Below are positions 25,228-33,437 of a DNA stretch of 64,000 bases, piece by piece. The notes beneath the pieces are model-generated. The model worked only from the letters and a program-made list of their open reading frames with translations. It ran no database searches and was not told the origin of the DNA. Every line of letters begins with the position of its first letter. The stretch's first letter is position 1. The translations under genes were made by a program, and so were the position numbers. This stretch comes from Luteococcus sp052116585 (GTDB lineage Bacteria; Actinomycetota; Actinomycetes; Propionibacteriales; Propionibacteriaceae): assembly GCF_052116585.1 (NCBI RefSeq), contig NZ_JBQKKT010000001.1:233278-297277 (forward strand), read 5' to 3'.

Positions 25228-25835
25228 TGAGCCGCACCGCCACCGTGGAGCGCACCACCAGCGAGTCCACCATCCGGGTCAGCATCGATCTGGACGGAAC
25301 CGGCAGCAGCACCATCAGCACGGGCGTGGGCTTCTACGACCACATGCTCACCGCGCTGAGCAAGCACTCCGGCATCGACATGGAAATCAGCTGTGAGGGC
25401 GACGTGCACATCGACGGCCACCACAGCGTCGAGGACACGGCCATCGCGCTGGGCCAAGCGCTGAGGCAGGCGTTGGGTGACAAGTCCGGCATCACCCGCT
25501 ATGGCGATGCCATGGTCCCCCTGGACGAGGCCCTGGCCCAGTGCGTGGTCGACGTCGCCGGACGTCCCTACTGCGTGTGCACCGGGGAACCCGAGGGGCA
25601 GGTCTACGCACTGATCGGCGGGACCGGCGCTCCCTACGCGGGCTCCATGACCTACCACGTCTTCGAGTCCCTCGCGCTCAATGCCGGCCTGTGCATCCAC
25701 CTGCGTCTACTGGCCGGGCGGGACCCGCACCACATCGTCGAGGCGGAGTTCAAGGCCCTGGCCCGCGCCCTGCGCACGGCCATCCGCCTCGATCCCACCG
25801 TGAAGGGCATCCCGAGCACGAAGGGCGCCCTGTGA
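25227..25835 (+). CDS. hisB: Imidazoleglycerol-phosphate dehydratase
   Basis: HisB dehydrates imidazole glycerol phosphate using manganese. The 202-residue monofunctional form has the duplicated metal motifs DGHHSVEDTAIALG and PHHIVEAEFKALARAL, and GVGFYDHMLTALSKHSG. It has no phosphatase domain, as expected in actinobacteria. ATG overlaps the hisC TGA; its own stop overlaps hisH. Confidence 0.97.
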   Translation: MSRTATVERTTSESTIRVSIDLDGTGSSTISTGVGFYDHMLTALSKHSGIDMEISCEGDVHIDGHHSVEDTAIALGQALRQALGDKSGITRYGDAMVPLDEALAQCVVDVAGRPYCVCTGEPEGQVYALIGGTGAPYAGSMTYHVFESLALNAGLCIHLRLLAGRDPHHIVEAEFKALARALRTAIRLDPTVKGIPSTKGAL

Positions 25836-26461
25836 CCACTCGCGTCGCGGTCCTGGACTACGGCTCTGGCAATCTGCACTCGGCCTGCCGCGCTCTCGAA
25901 GCGGCTGGCGCCAGCGTCGTGCTGTCGGCCGACCACGCCGAGCTGCGGTCCTGCCAGAGGCTGTTGCTGCCCGGTGTTGGTGCCTTTGCCGCGTGCATGG
26001 AAGGTCTGCGATGCGTGGGCGGCGACGAGTTGGTGCATGCCTGGGTGGACGAGGGGCGTCCTCTGCTGGGCATCTGCGTGGGCCACCAGGTGCTCTTCGA
26101 GCAGGGCCTCGAGCATGGCCTGGAGGTGCCCGGGCTCGGCATCCTGCCGGGCACGGTGGAGCGGATGGAGGCCCGTCGACTGCCTCACATGGGCTGGAAC
26201 ACGGTGCAGGCGCCCGCGGACAGCACACTGTTCCACCAGATCGCCGACGAGCGCTTCTACTTCGTGCACTCCTATGCCGTGCGTCGCGCGAGCAGCGACG
26301 TGCACGCCATCGGCCGCGTCGCCTGGTCGGAGCACGACGGGGACCGGTTCGTGGCGGCGGTGGAGCAGGGTTGTGTGAGCTCCACACAGTTCCATCCCGA
26401 GAAGTCCGGTCGGGTGGGCGCGCGTCTGTTGTCCAGCTGGATCAACCAACCCATGGGCTAG
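25832..26461 (+). CDS. hisH: Imidazole glycerol phosphate synthase, glutaminase subunit
   Basis: HisH releases ammonia from glutamine and passes it to HisF. The 209-residue class I amidotransferase has the nucleophile in LLGICVGHQVLFE and the His/Glu pair in TQFHPEKSG. In most HisH proteins the nucleophile loop reads GICLGMQ, so the GH in place of GM is mildly unusual. GTG at 25832 overlaps hisB by 4 bases. The partner hisF is not in this window. Confidence 0.95.
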   Translation: MTTRVAVLDYGSGNLHSACRALEAAGASVVLSADHAELRSCQRLLLPGVGAFAACMEGLRCVGGDELVHAWVDEGRPLLGICVGHQVLFEQGLEHGLEVPGLGILPGTVERMEARRLPHMGWNTVQAPADSTLFHQIADERFYFVHSYAVRRASSDVHAIGRVAWSEHDGDRFVAAVEQGCVSSTQFHPEKSGRVGARLLSSWINQPMG

Positions 26462-26470
26462 GGTTTCACC

Positions 26471-27208
26471 GTGACTTCACTTGTTCTCCTCCCCGCCGTT
26501 GATGTCCAGGACGGTCAGGCCGTCCAGCTCGTGCAGGGGGTCGCCGGGTCCGAGAAGACCTTTGGTGACCCGCTCGAGGCTGCCCGTCGCTGGCAGAGCC
26601 AGGGGGCGGAGTGGATCCACCTGGTGGACCTGGACGCTGCCTTCGGCCGTGGCACCAATTACGAGGTGCTCGCCCGCATCGTGGGTGAACTGGACATCAA
26701 TGTGGAGATGTCCGGCGGCATCCGTGACGACGCGAGCCTGGAGCGTGCGCTGAAGGCCGGTGCGCGTCGGGTGAACGTGGGCACCGCGGCCCTGGAGAAT
26801 CCCGAGTGGTGCGAGAAGATCATCGCCGAGCACGGTGACAAGGTGGCCATTGGCCTGGACGTGAAGGGCCACCGTCTGGCGGCCCGCGGGTGGACCAGTG
26901 AGGGTGGCGACCTGTTCGAGACCGTCGAGCGTCTCAATGCCGCCGGCTGCGAGCGCTATGTGGTCACCGATGTGGCCAGCGACGGCATGCTCACCGGACC
27001 CAATTTCGAGCTGCTGGGCCAGGTCTGCGCCCGCACCGAGGCCCAGGTGATCGCCAGTGGTGGGATCTCGACCCTGGAGGATCTGCGTCAGCTGCGCGGG
27101 CTCGTCCCGATCGGCGTTGAAGGAGCCATCGTGGGCACGGCACTCTACGTCGGCAACTTCACGCTGCCGGAGGCGCTGCTCGTCGCACGCGGCGAGGCCG
27201 AGGCATGA
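26471..27208 (+). CDS. priA: Bifunctional HisA/TrpF isomerase PriA
   Basis: PriA isomerises both ProFAR (histidine pathway) and phosphoribosylanthranilate (tryptophan pathway). The 245-residue beta/alpha barrel has LPAVDVQDGQAVQLVQG, VEMSGGIRDD, the PriA-like ARGWTSEGGDLFETVERL, VTDVASDGMLTGPN and ASGGISTLEDL. The ARGWT...GGDL segment resembles mycobacterial PriA rather than plain HisA. The trp operon in this window has no trpF, which agrees with a dual role. Confidence 0.92.
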   Translation: MTSLVLLPAVDVQDGQAVQLVQGVAGSEKTFGDPLEAARRWQSQGAEWIHLVDLDAAFGRGTNYEVLARIVGELDINVEMSGGIRDDASLERALKAGARRVNVGTAALENPEWCEKIIAEHGDKVAIGLDVKGHRLAARGWTSEGGDLFETVERLNAAGCERYVVTDVASDGMLTGPNFELLGQVCARTEAQVIASGGISTLEDLRQLRGLVPIGVEGAIVGTALYVGNFTLPEALLVARGEAEA

Positions 27209-29580
27209 GCCATTCCACCGCACCGAGTGCGAGTTTTGGTCAGGCCGTCCCCACCCATGTCCCGCCCCTGCTCGACGGGCGGCTGAAGGACCTGCTGGCC
27301 GGTCAGAAGATCGTGATGACCGGCGTGACCGGATTCATCGGCGAGCAGCTGTTGTGGAAGATCCTCACGGAGCTGCCCGAGACCAGGGCGGTTGTGCTGG
27401 TGCGTCCCAAGGGGTCGTTGTCGGCTCGGGACCGGGTCGTCAGTCTGTTGAAGAAGCCGATCTTCAAGGCCCTGGCGCAGGAGGCTGGCGGTGCCGAGCA
27501 GCTGTGCGACGCGCGGGTCGACGTGCTCAGTGGCGATCTTCCCAATGTGCCGGAGCTCCCCCGTGACCTGGACGTGGTGGTGCACTGTGCCGGCGACGTG
27601 AGTTTCGACCCGCCGATCGATGCTGCCTTCAAGACCAATGTGCTGGGCACCCAGGCGCTGATGGAGGCCATGCTGGCCGCTTGCACGGGGCCGGACGGCA
27701 CGCTCGAGCGCATCCCGCACTATGTCCACATCTCGACGGCGTACACGGCGGGGCGTCGCCGGGGCGCCATCCCCGAGGCGGCCCACGAGCACGACGTCGA
27801 CTATCGCGTGGAGACCGAGGCCGCGCTGGCCATGGGGCAGCGGGTGGAGGAGCAGAGCCGCACGGCTGAACAGCTGGCCATCCTGCGCAAGCAGGCGGAA
27901 CGTGACCACCGTCAGGCGGGCTTCCTCACCACGGCCGAGGACACGGAGCGTCGCCGCAAGGAATGGGTGAAGGCCACGCTCGTGGAGGCGGGCACGGAGC
28001 GGGCCCGCTCGCTGGGCTGGACGGACGTGTACACCTTCGCCAAGGCGATGGGGGAGCGAGTCGTCGCAGACCTGGGCAAGGACATCCAGGTCTCCATCGT
28101 GCGGCCCGCCATCGTCGAGTCCAGCCTGGTCCATCCGTACCCCGGGTGGATCGAGGGCTTCAAGATGGCCGATCCGATCATCCTCGCCTACGGCAAGGGG
28201 CAGCTCAAGGAGTTCCCCGCCTCTCCCGATGCGGCCCTGGACATCGTCCCGTGTGACCACGTCGTCAACGCGATCGTCGCGGTGTGCGCCACCGAGCCCG
28301 CGATTGGTGAGCCTGAATTCTACCACTGCTCGACGGGCGCGCGGAACCCGATGACCTTCCGCGAGATCTACGAGTACATCCGGGAGTACTTCTCCCAGCA
28401 TCCCTACACCCGCTCCGACGGCACGGTGGCACCGCTGGCCACGTGGCGCTTCCCCGGCGAGCAGCCGGTCCTGCGCTTCCTGGACGTGGCGGAACGGGCT
28501 CATCGCGTGGGCGACCAGGCAGTGCGCTGGGTGCCCCGAGGGGAGCGGACCCGACGTGCGGCGATTGCCCTGGACCGCCAGGGTCGAAATCTGGATTTCC
28601 TGCGCCGCTACTTGAGTCTGTACGGGGAGTACCTGCAGTCACAGCTGCACTTCGTGGACGACTGCACCATGGCGCTGCACAACTCGCTGCACCCGGATGA
28701 TGCGGCGGCCTTCGCCTTCGACACCTCGGCGGTGGACTGGAAGACCTACATGCAGGAGATCCACGCGCCCTCCATCACGGACCCGGTGCGGCGTCTCGAG
28801 GCGCTGCGCAAGCGGCGTGGCGCCCGGTCCAGCACCTACAAGGAGCTCAAGCCCACCCCGCCGGGTCAGGTGCTGGCGGTCTTCGACCTGGACGGGACCG
28901 TCCTGGACACGAATGTGATCGAGACCTATCTGTGGGCCAGGCTGCCCGGCCTCTCGCCGCTGGCGAAGGTTCGCGAGGTGGCCCAGGTCACGGCCTCCCT
29001 GCCCGGCTATCTGGGGGCGGACCGACGGGACCGCGCCACCTTCCTGCGATCGATCTACCGTCGTTACGAGGGGATGGAGATCGCTGGGCTGGAGTCCTTC
29101 GTCGACGAGCGGATGACCGGCTTCATGCAGGAGCGCATGTCCGACCAGGCACTGCAGCGGATTCGTGAGCACCGTGAGGCCGGATACACCACGGTCCTGC
29201 TCACCGGAGTCATTCGTCCGCTGACGAGGCCGCTCGACGATCTCTTCGACGTCGTGGTGGCAGCCGAGCTCGCCACCGACGCCAGCGGAGTGTGCACGGG
29301 CTTCCTGACGTCGCCGCCGATGGTGGGGGAATCACGATCGGCCTGGTTGAAGCACTTCGCGACGCTGCACGGGTATGACCTGTCGCGTTCCTTCGCGTAT
29401 GCGGACAGTCACGTGGACCTGCCGATGCTCAATGCCGTCGGGAACCCGGTGGCCGTCCAACCCGATGTCGGTCTGCTGCGCGCAGCCCGCAAGGGGGGAT
29501 GGAGTGTGGTCGACTGGCATGCCGAGCGTTCTGGGCGGCGTCTGCGGCTGCCCGGTCGAGGCGGTCACGACAAGGGGTAG
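27205..29580 (+). CDS. Fatty acyl-CoA reductase-like SDR fused to a HAD-IB phosphatase
   Basis: The 791-residue product has an extended SDR of the male-sterility/fatty-acyl reductase type in about residues 35-375. It shows the nucleotide-binding TGVTGFIGEQLL (39-50), HCAGDVSFD, HISTAYTAG and the active-site YTFAK. A reductase-like C-terminal region follows. Residues about 555-765 form a HAD domain with DLDGT (561-565), LLTGVIRPLTRPL and YADSHVDLPMLNAVG. The pair suggests reduction of a fatty acyl thioester linked to dephosphorylation of a lipid intermediate; the reaction is not established. Its ATG overlaps the priA TGA by 4 bases, so it is co-translated with the his operon. Confidence 0.88.
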   Translation: MSHSTAPSASFGQAVPTHVPPLLDGRLKDLLAGQKIVMTGVTGFIGEQLLWKILTELPETRAVVLVRPKGSLSARDRVVSLLKKPIFKALAQEAGGAEQLCDARVDVLSGDLPNVPELPRDLDVVVHCAGDVSFDPPIDAAFKTNVLGTQALMEAMLAACTGPDGTLERIPHYVHISTAYTAGRRRGAIPEAAHEHDVDYRVETEAALAMGQRVEEQSRTAEQLAILRKQAERDHRQAGFLTTAEDTERRRKEWVKATLVEAGTERARSLGWTDVYTFAKAMGERVVADLGKDIQVSIVRPAIVESSLVHPYPGWIEGFKMADPIILAYGKGQLKEFPASPDAALDIVPCDHVVNAIVAVCATEPAIGEPEFYHCSTGARNPMTFREIYEYIREYFSQHPYTRSDGTVAPLATWRFPGEQPVLRFLDVAERAHRVGDQAVRWVPRGERTRRAAIALDRQGRNLDFLRRYLSLYGEYLQSQLHFVDDCTMALHNSLHPDDAAAFAFDTSAVDWKTYMQEIHAPSITDPVRRLEALRKRRGARSSTYKELKPTPPGQVLAVFDLDGTVLDTNVIETYLWARLPGLSPLAKVREVAQVTASLPGYLGADRRDRATFLRSIYRRYEGMEIAGLESFVDERMTGFMQERMSDQALQRIREHREAGYTTVLLTGVIRPLTRPLDDLFDVVVAAELATDASGVCTGFLTSPPMVGESRSAWLKHFATLHGYDLSRSFAYADSHVDLPMLNAVGNPVAVQPDVGLLRAARKGGWSVVDWHAERSGRRLRLPGRGGHDKG

Positions 29581-29590
29581 TAGAGGGGCG

Positions 29591-29596
29591 TAGGAT
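29591..29596 (+). promoter_or_regulatory. Candidate -10 box TAGGAT for the GNAT gene
   Basis: TAGGAT predicts a start near 29603 and a leader of about 20 bases containing AAGGAG (29613-29618). Confidence 0.55.
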
Positions 29597-29622
29597 GGGT
29601 GTCCCCCGATGTAAGGAGCCTC

Positions 29623-30648
29623 GTGGACCCCTTCGTGGAGGGCACCCTGGAGTGGACCGCCCTGGTTGCCGATGATCTGGAAGAGCTCGCCGAGCTGCGG
29701 ACGGCCGTCGAGTACTTTGACGACCCCGTGACCCGGATGGGGCTGGATGAGCTCTGGGAGTGTTACGAGGATCCGGATGGCGATCCCCAGGCTGATGCGG
29801 TCGTGGGCCGTGACCGTGGCGGGACCATCGTCGCCTACGGCTGGAATCTGCCGCGCGGCGTCCGTGGGGACCACGCCCAGCTCTGGCTTGATGGTGCGAT
29901 CCACCCGGCATGGCGCCATCAGGGGCTGGGCCATCGCCTGTTGGAGTGGCAGGTGGCCCGGGCCCGGGAGTGGTTGCTGGACCTGCGCACCCGACGTCCC
30001 GAGGTGCACCGCGTGCACCTGGTCCGTTATGTCCAGGAAAAGGCCGTCGCACAGGCGAAGACCATCCAGGACGTGGGCTTCGTTGCGCAGCGCTGGTACT
30101 ACGACATGCACCTGGGGTTCGAGACCGCCGACGGATCCCCCTGGGTGCTGCCCACTATGCCGGATACCGGTGAGGTGCAGCTGCAGCCCTACCATCCGGA
30201 ACTGAGCGAACAGGTCCGTCAGGCACACAACGAGGCCTTTGCCCAGAGCCCCGGCGTGCACAAGGTCTCCCGACAGGCATGGGAGCACCAGATGCGAAGG
30301 CGGGCTGCTCGCCCGGAATGGAGCTGGGTCGCCACGCACCAGGGGAAGGTCGTCGGATATGCGATGAACTGCGCGAATGTGCAGGACTGGGAGGCGATGG
30401 GCTGGCGTGAGGGGTGGACGGATCGGCTGGGCGTGCGGCCGGACTGGCGCGGACATCGGCTGGGGCACGCCCTGCTGATCGCCTCCATGAAGTCCTTCCA
30501 GGACGCCGGACTGCAGGGGGCAGGTCTGGGTGTGGACACTGACGACCCGGATGGAGCGCTGGAACTGTTCACGTCGATCGGCTACGAATCGGAGGAGACC
30601 GTCGTCCTCTATGGCCGTGAATTACGGGTTGACGACGACAGCGAGTAG
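29623..30648 (+). CDS. Tandem-GNAT acetyltransferase
   Basis: The 341-residue protein contains two GNAT folds. The first has an acetyl-CoA loop near IHPAWRHQGLGHRLLEW; the second has VRPDWRGHRLGHALLIASM. Such tandem enzymes include mycothiol synthase, but I see no sequence that identifies MshD, so the acceptor is unknown. GTG at 29623 is chosen for the AAGGAG at 29613-29618. An upstream GTG at 29599 lies only two bases past the likely -10. Confidence 0.85.
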   Translation: MDPFVEGTLEWTALVADDLEELAELRTAVEYFDDPVTRMGLDELWECYEDPDGDPQADAVVGRDRGGTIVAYGWNLPRGVRGDHAQLWLDGAIHPAWRHQGLGHRLLEWQVARAREWLLDLRTRRPEVHRVHLVRYVQEKAVAQAKTIQDVGFVAQRWYYDMHLGFETADGSPWVLPTMPDTGEVQLQPYHPELSEQVRQAHNEAFAQSPGVHKVSRQAWEHQMRRRAARPEWSWVATHQGKVVGYAMNCANVQDWEAMGWREGWTDRLGVRPDWRGHRLGHALLIASMKSFQDAGLQGAGLGVDTDDPDGALELFTSIGYESEETVVLYGRELRVDDDSE

Positions 30649-30688
30649 CATCTGTCGGCAGGATTCTCTACGAGAGGTGTGGTTGCGT

Positions 30689-31486
30689 ATGGCCGGTCAT
30701 TCCAAGTGGGCCACCACGAAGCACAAGAAGGCAGTCATCGACGCCAAGCGCGGCAAGCTCTTTGCCAAGCTGGTGAAGAATGTCGAGGTTGCAGCGCGTG
30801 TGGGCGGCGGTGATCCTGGGGGAAATCCGGCACTGTACGACGCAATCCAGAAGGCCAAGAAGAACTCGGTCCCCAATGACAACATCGATCGCGCCGTCAA
30901 GCGCGGCTCCGGTGTCGGTTCGGATGCGGTCAACTACGAGACGATCATGTATGAGGCCTACGGCCCCGACGGCGTCGCGATCCTGATCGAGTGCCTGACC
31001 GACAACCGCAATCGCGCGGTCTCGGACGTGCGTGTGGCTGTCACCCGCAATGGTGGCACCATCGCCGACGGCGGTTCTGTGCAGCGCCTGTTCGAGCGCA
31101 AGGGTGTCGTCACCGTCGCCAAGAAGCAGGAGGTGGAGGAGGGGCGCAAGACCACCACCCGCGAGGTGACCGAGGACGAGCTGCTCGAAGCCACTCTGGA
31201 GGCCAATGTCGAGGACGTCAACGACAACGGTGACGAGTTCGAGCTGATTTGCGACCCGAATGACATGGTGGAGGTGCGCAAGGCCGTCCAGGCGGCTGGC
31301 ATCGACTACAACTCGGCAGATGTCTCCTTCATGCCCAGCTTCGGTCAGGTCGTGACCGAGCGGGAGGTCGTCGAGAAGATCGAGAAGCTGGTCGACGCCC
31401 TGGAGGAGTCCGACGACGTCCAGAATGTCTACACCAATGTGGAGCTGAGCCCGGAGCTGCAGGCCGCCATCGAGGCGGAGGACTGA
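30689..31486 (+). CDS. yebC: YebC/TACO1 family protein
   Basis: YebC-family proteins act in translation, with some shown to relieve ribosome stalling at proline stretches; others are described as DNA-binding regulators. The 265-residue product starts with the hallmark MAGHSKWATTKHKKAVIDAKR and has the conserved acidic C-terminal lobes. A TTG two codons upstream could also start it. It precedes ruvCAB as in many bacteria, but here a minus-strand gene lies between them. Confidence 0.96.
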   Translation: MAGHSKWATTKHKKAVIDAKRGKLFAKLVKNVEVAARVGGGDPGGNPALYDAIQKAKKNSVPNDNIDRAVKRGSGVGSDAVNYETIMYEAYGPDGVAILIECLTDNRNRAVSDVRVAVTRNGGTIADGGSVQRLFERKGVVTVAKKQEVEEGRKTTTREVTEDELLEATLEANVEDVNDNGDEFELICDPNDMVEVRKAVQAAGIDYNSADVSFMPSFGQVVTEREVVEKIEKLVDALEESDDVQNVYTNVELSPELQAAIEAED

Positions 31487-31506
31487 CGCGCAGCTGACCC
31501 GCGACC

Positions 31507-31544
31507 ATGACGGCGCCCGTCCCCACCGGGACGGGCGCCGTCAT
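31507..31544. terminator. 17-bp hairpin between yebC and the minus-strand channel gene
   Basis: Arms 31507-31523 and 31528-31544 are exact complements with a 4-base loop. It is positioned to stop both convergent transcripts. Confidence 0.85.
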
Positions 31545-31585
31545 GCGTGGCGTGCCGTCTTCCCGCCGCGGTCAAGGAGTCGGCG

Positions 31586-32209
31586 TCACTCGTGCGATGC
31601 TCGCGGTGGGGTCGGTGACTTCCACCGAAACCGGATGGCGGCCAGTCGCAGGCCGAAGACGAGGACCACCAGACCCCAAACCACCAGGCGCCCCACCACG
31701 GGAATGTCCAGCACGCCGAACCGCGCCGCGGCGTCGGTGAGGATGGCGCCCAGGAGCGCCGGCAGGGCATAGAGCTCGCGGCTGAAGACGCTGGGGGGAC
31801 GGCCTGCTAGTACGTCGCGAATGACGCCACCACCGGTTGCGGTGATGACGCCGACCAGGATGGCCTCGAGTCCGGTGCTCCCGTTGGCGATGGCGGTCAG
31901 GCTGCCGGTGACCGTGAAGGCTCCCAGGCCGATGGCATCGGCGATCAGCACGGCCCGTCGCAGCTTGGCGATGGTCCCCTCGACGAAGAAGGTCAGCAGC
32001 CCGGCACCCAGGGCCGTCAGGACCAGCGGAAGATTCTGGATGTTGGCCGGGGGAGTGAGGCCCAGCAGCAGGTCGCGCACGATCCCGCCCCCCAATGCCG
32101 TCACGAAGGCCAGGGTGAGGATGCCGAAGATGTCGAAGTGGCGTCGCACGCCCACCAGTCCGCCTGAAATGCCAAAGGCGAACACTCCGACGAAGTCGAG
32201 GAGGTACAC
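31586..32209 (-). CDS. TRIC/UPF0126 family membrane channel
   Basis: The 207-residue protein has two repeats of a three-helix UPF0126 unit: GVFAFGISGGLVGVRRHFD with GGGIVRDLLLG, then ADAIGLGAFTVTGSL with GGGVIRDVLAG. Prokaryotic members form trimeric potassium-permeable channels; some have been called glycine transporters. GTG at 32209 is preceded on the minus strand by TAGGCT with six bases between, a leaderless pattern. It diverges from ruvC. Confidence 0.92.
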   Translation of the reverse strand: MYLLDFVGVFAFGISGGLVGVRRHFDIFGILTLAFVTALGGGIVRDLLLGLTPPANIQNLPLVLTALGAGLLTFFVEGTIAKLRRAVLIADAIGLGAFTVTGSLTAIANGSTGLEAILVGVITATGGGVIRDVLAGRPPSVFSRELYALPALLGAILTDAAARFGVLDIPVVGRLVVWGLVVLVFGLRLAAIRFRWKSPTPPRASHE

Positions 32210-32215
32210 GGTCAG

Positions 32216-32221
32216 AGCCTA
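32216..32221 (-). promoter_or_regulatory. Leaderless -10 box for the TRIC gene (TAGGCT)
   Basis: On the minus strand TAGGCT ends six bases before the GTG at 32209. Confidence 0.6.
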
Positions 32222-32227
32222 GTGGAG

Positions 32228-32233
32228 TAGTAT
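32228..32233 (+). promoter_or_regulatory. Candidate -10 box for ruvCAB (TAGTAT)
   Basis: TAGTAT predicts a start around 32240, inside the SOS box, so repressor binding would block the promoter directly. Confidence 0.5.
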
Positions 32234-32236
32234 TCC

Positions 32237-32248
32237 GAACGCTTGTTC
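32237..32248 (+). promoter_or_regulatory. LexA/SOS box upstream of ruvC
   Basis: GAAC, four bases, GTTC with flanking CC and GA matches the actinobacterial LexA box (TCGAAC-N4-GTTCGA) in 11 of 12 specified bases. It lies 17 bases before the ruvC start. RuvCAB is a classical SOS operon. Confidence 0.85.
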
Positions 32249-32265
32249 GATCAATGGGAGGTCTG

Positions 32266-32826
32266 GTGCGGGTTCTGGGGGTGGATCCCGGTCTCACCCG
32301 GTGTGGGATCGGGGTGGTGGACCAGGATGCGCGGCGTCAGCTGACATTGGTGGGAGTTGGCGTCGTCCGCACCCCAGCCGATCTTGACCCGGCCAGACGA
32401 CTGCTCGGCATCGAGACGGGCATCGAGGAATGGGTGCTCGAGCACCGTCCCGATGCCGTGGCGGTGGAGCGGGTCTTTGCCCAGCACAACCTCCAGTCGG
32501 TCACCGGGACCAGCCAGGCAGCCGGGATTGCGATGCTGGTGGCCGCGCGCCATGGCATCCCCGTCGTGCTCCACACACCGAGTGAGGTGAAGGCGGCCAT
32601 CACCGGATCCGGCCGGGCGGACAAGGCGCAGGTGGGGGCGATGGTGGCTCGGATCCTGAAGCTCACCGGCCCGCCGAAGCCCGTGGACGCGGCGGATGCC
32701 GTCGCCCTGGCCATCTGTCATCTGTGGCGGGGACAGGCGACGAATCGCTATGCCGAGGCGGTGGAACGCGCCCGGCGCCAGCAGACGAGCACGGCTCGAG
32801 CCACGACCAGCAGGAGGAAACCATGA
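32266..32826 (+). CDS. ruvC: Holliday junction resolvase RuvC
   Basis: RuvC cuts Holliday junctions symmetrically together with RuvAB. The 186-residue product has VLGVDPGLTRCG with catalytic Asp7, AVERVF with the second acidic residue, and the C-terminal DAADAVALAICH. I use the GTG at 32266 because GGGAGG (32256-32261) is 4 bases upstream; the ATG at 32254 would overlap that SD. Its TGA overlaps ruvA by 4 bases. Confidence 0.96.
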   Translation: MRVLGVDPGLTRCGIGVVDQDARRQLTLVGVGVVRTPADLDPARRLLGIETGIEEWVLEHRPDAVAVERVFAQHNLQSVTGTSQAAGIAMLVAARHGIPVVLHTPSEVKAAITGSGRADKAQVGAMVARILKLTGPPKPVDAADAVALAICHLWRGQATNRYAEAVERARRQQTSTARATTSRRKP

Positions 32827-33428
32827 TCAGTCACCTCACCGGAACCGTGACCGCGGTCGGCGGCACCTGGCTGGTGCTCGACGTCAACGGATTCGGCATG
32901 AGGTCCCTGTGCACGCCGGCCACAGCGGCTTCCGTGCGGCTGGGCGCCGAGACCACCGTGCACACCAGCCTGGTGGTCCGCGAGGACTCGATGACCCTCT
33001 ACGGTTTCCAGTCGGCCGATGAACGAGACCTGTTCGAGTTGGTGCAACAGGCCAGTGGGATTGGCCCGAAGATTGCGCAGGCCGTCGTGAGCGTGATGGA
33101 CCCCGAGGATTTCCGGTCTGCCATCGCCAGCGAGAACCTGGTTGCCCTGTGCAAGGTGCCCGGAATTGGGCGCAAGGGCGCCCAGAAGATGGTGATCGAG
33201 CTCAAGGACAAGGTGAACGCGCTGGGAGCGGTCAGCGTGCCCACGGCCACCGGTGTGGGCTCCGAGCAGTGGCGCGAGCAGGTTGCCGAGGGCCTCCACG
33301 GGCTTGGCTGGTCCGCCAAGGACGCCGAGGTGGCCTGTGACAAGGTGGCCCACCTGGTGGAGGAGGACCCGAAGGTGGGCATCGCGGTCCTGATGCGTGC
33401 CGCACTGGTCTCCTTGGCCCGCAAGTAG
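32823..33428 (+). CDS. ruvA: Holliday junction branch migration protein RuvA
   Basis: RuvA binds the four-way junction and loads RuvB. The 201-residue protein has the N-terminal OB fold (MISHLTGTVTAV), two helix-hairpin-helix motifs (ASGIGPKIAQAVVS and VPGIGRKGAQKMVIELKDK) and a C-terminal domain III that contacts RuvB. It is co-translated with ruvC. Confidence 0.96.
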   Translation: MISHLTGTVTAVGGTWLVLDVNGFGMRSLCTPATAASVRLGAETTVHTSLVVREDSMTLYGFQSADERDLFELVQQASGIGPKIAQAVVSVMDPEDFRSAIASENLVALCKVPGIGRKGAQKMVIELKDKVNALGAVSVPTATGVGSEQWREQVAEGLHGLGWSAKDAEVACDKVAHLVEEDPKVGIAVLMRAALVSLARK

Positions 33429-33437
33429 GGTTGCGAC

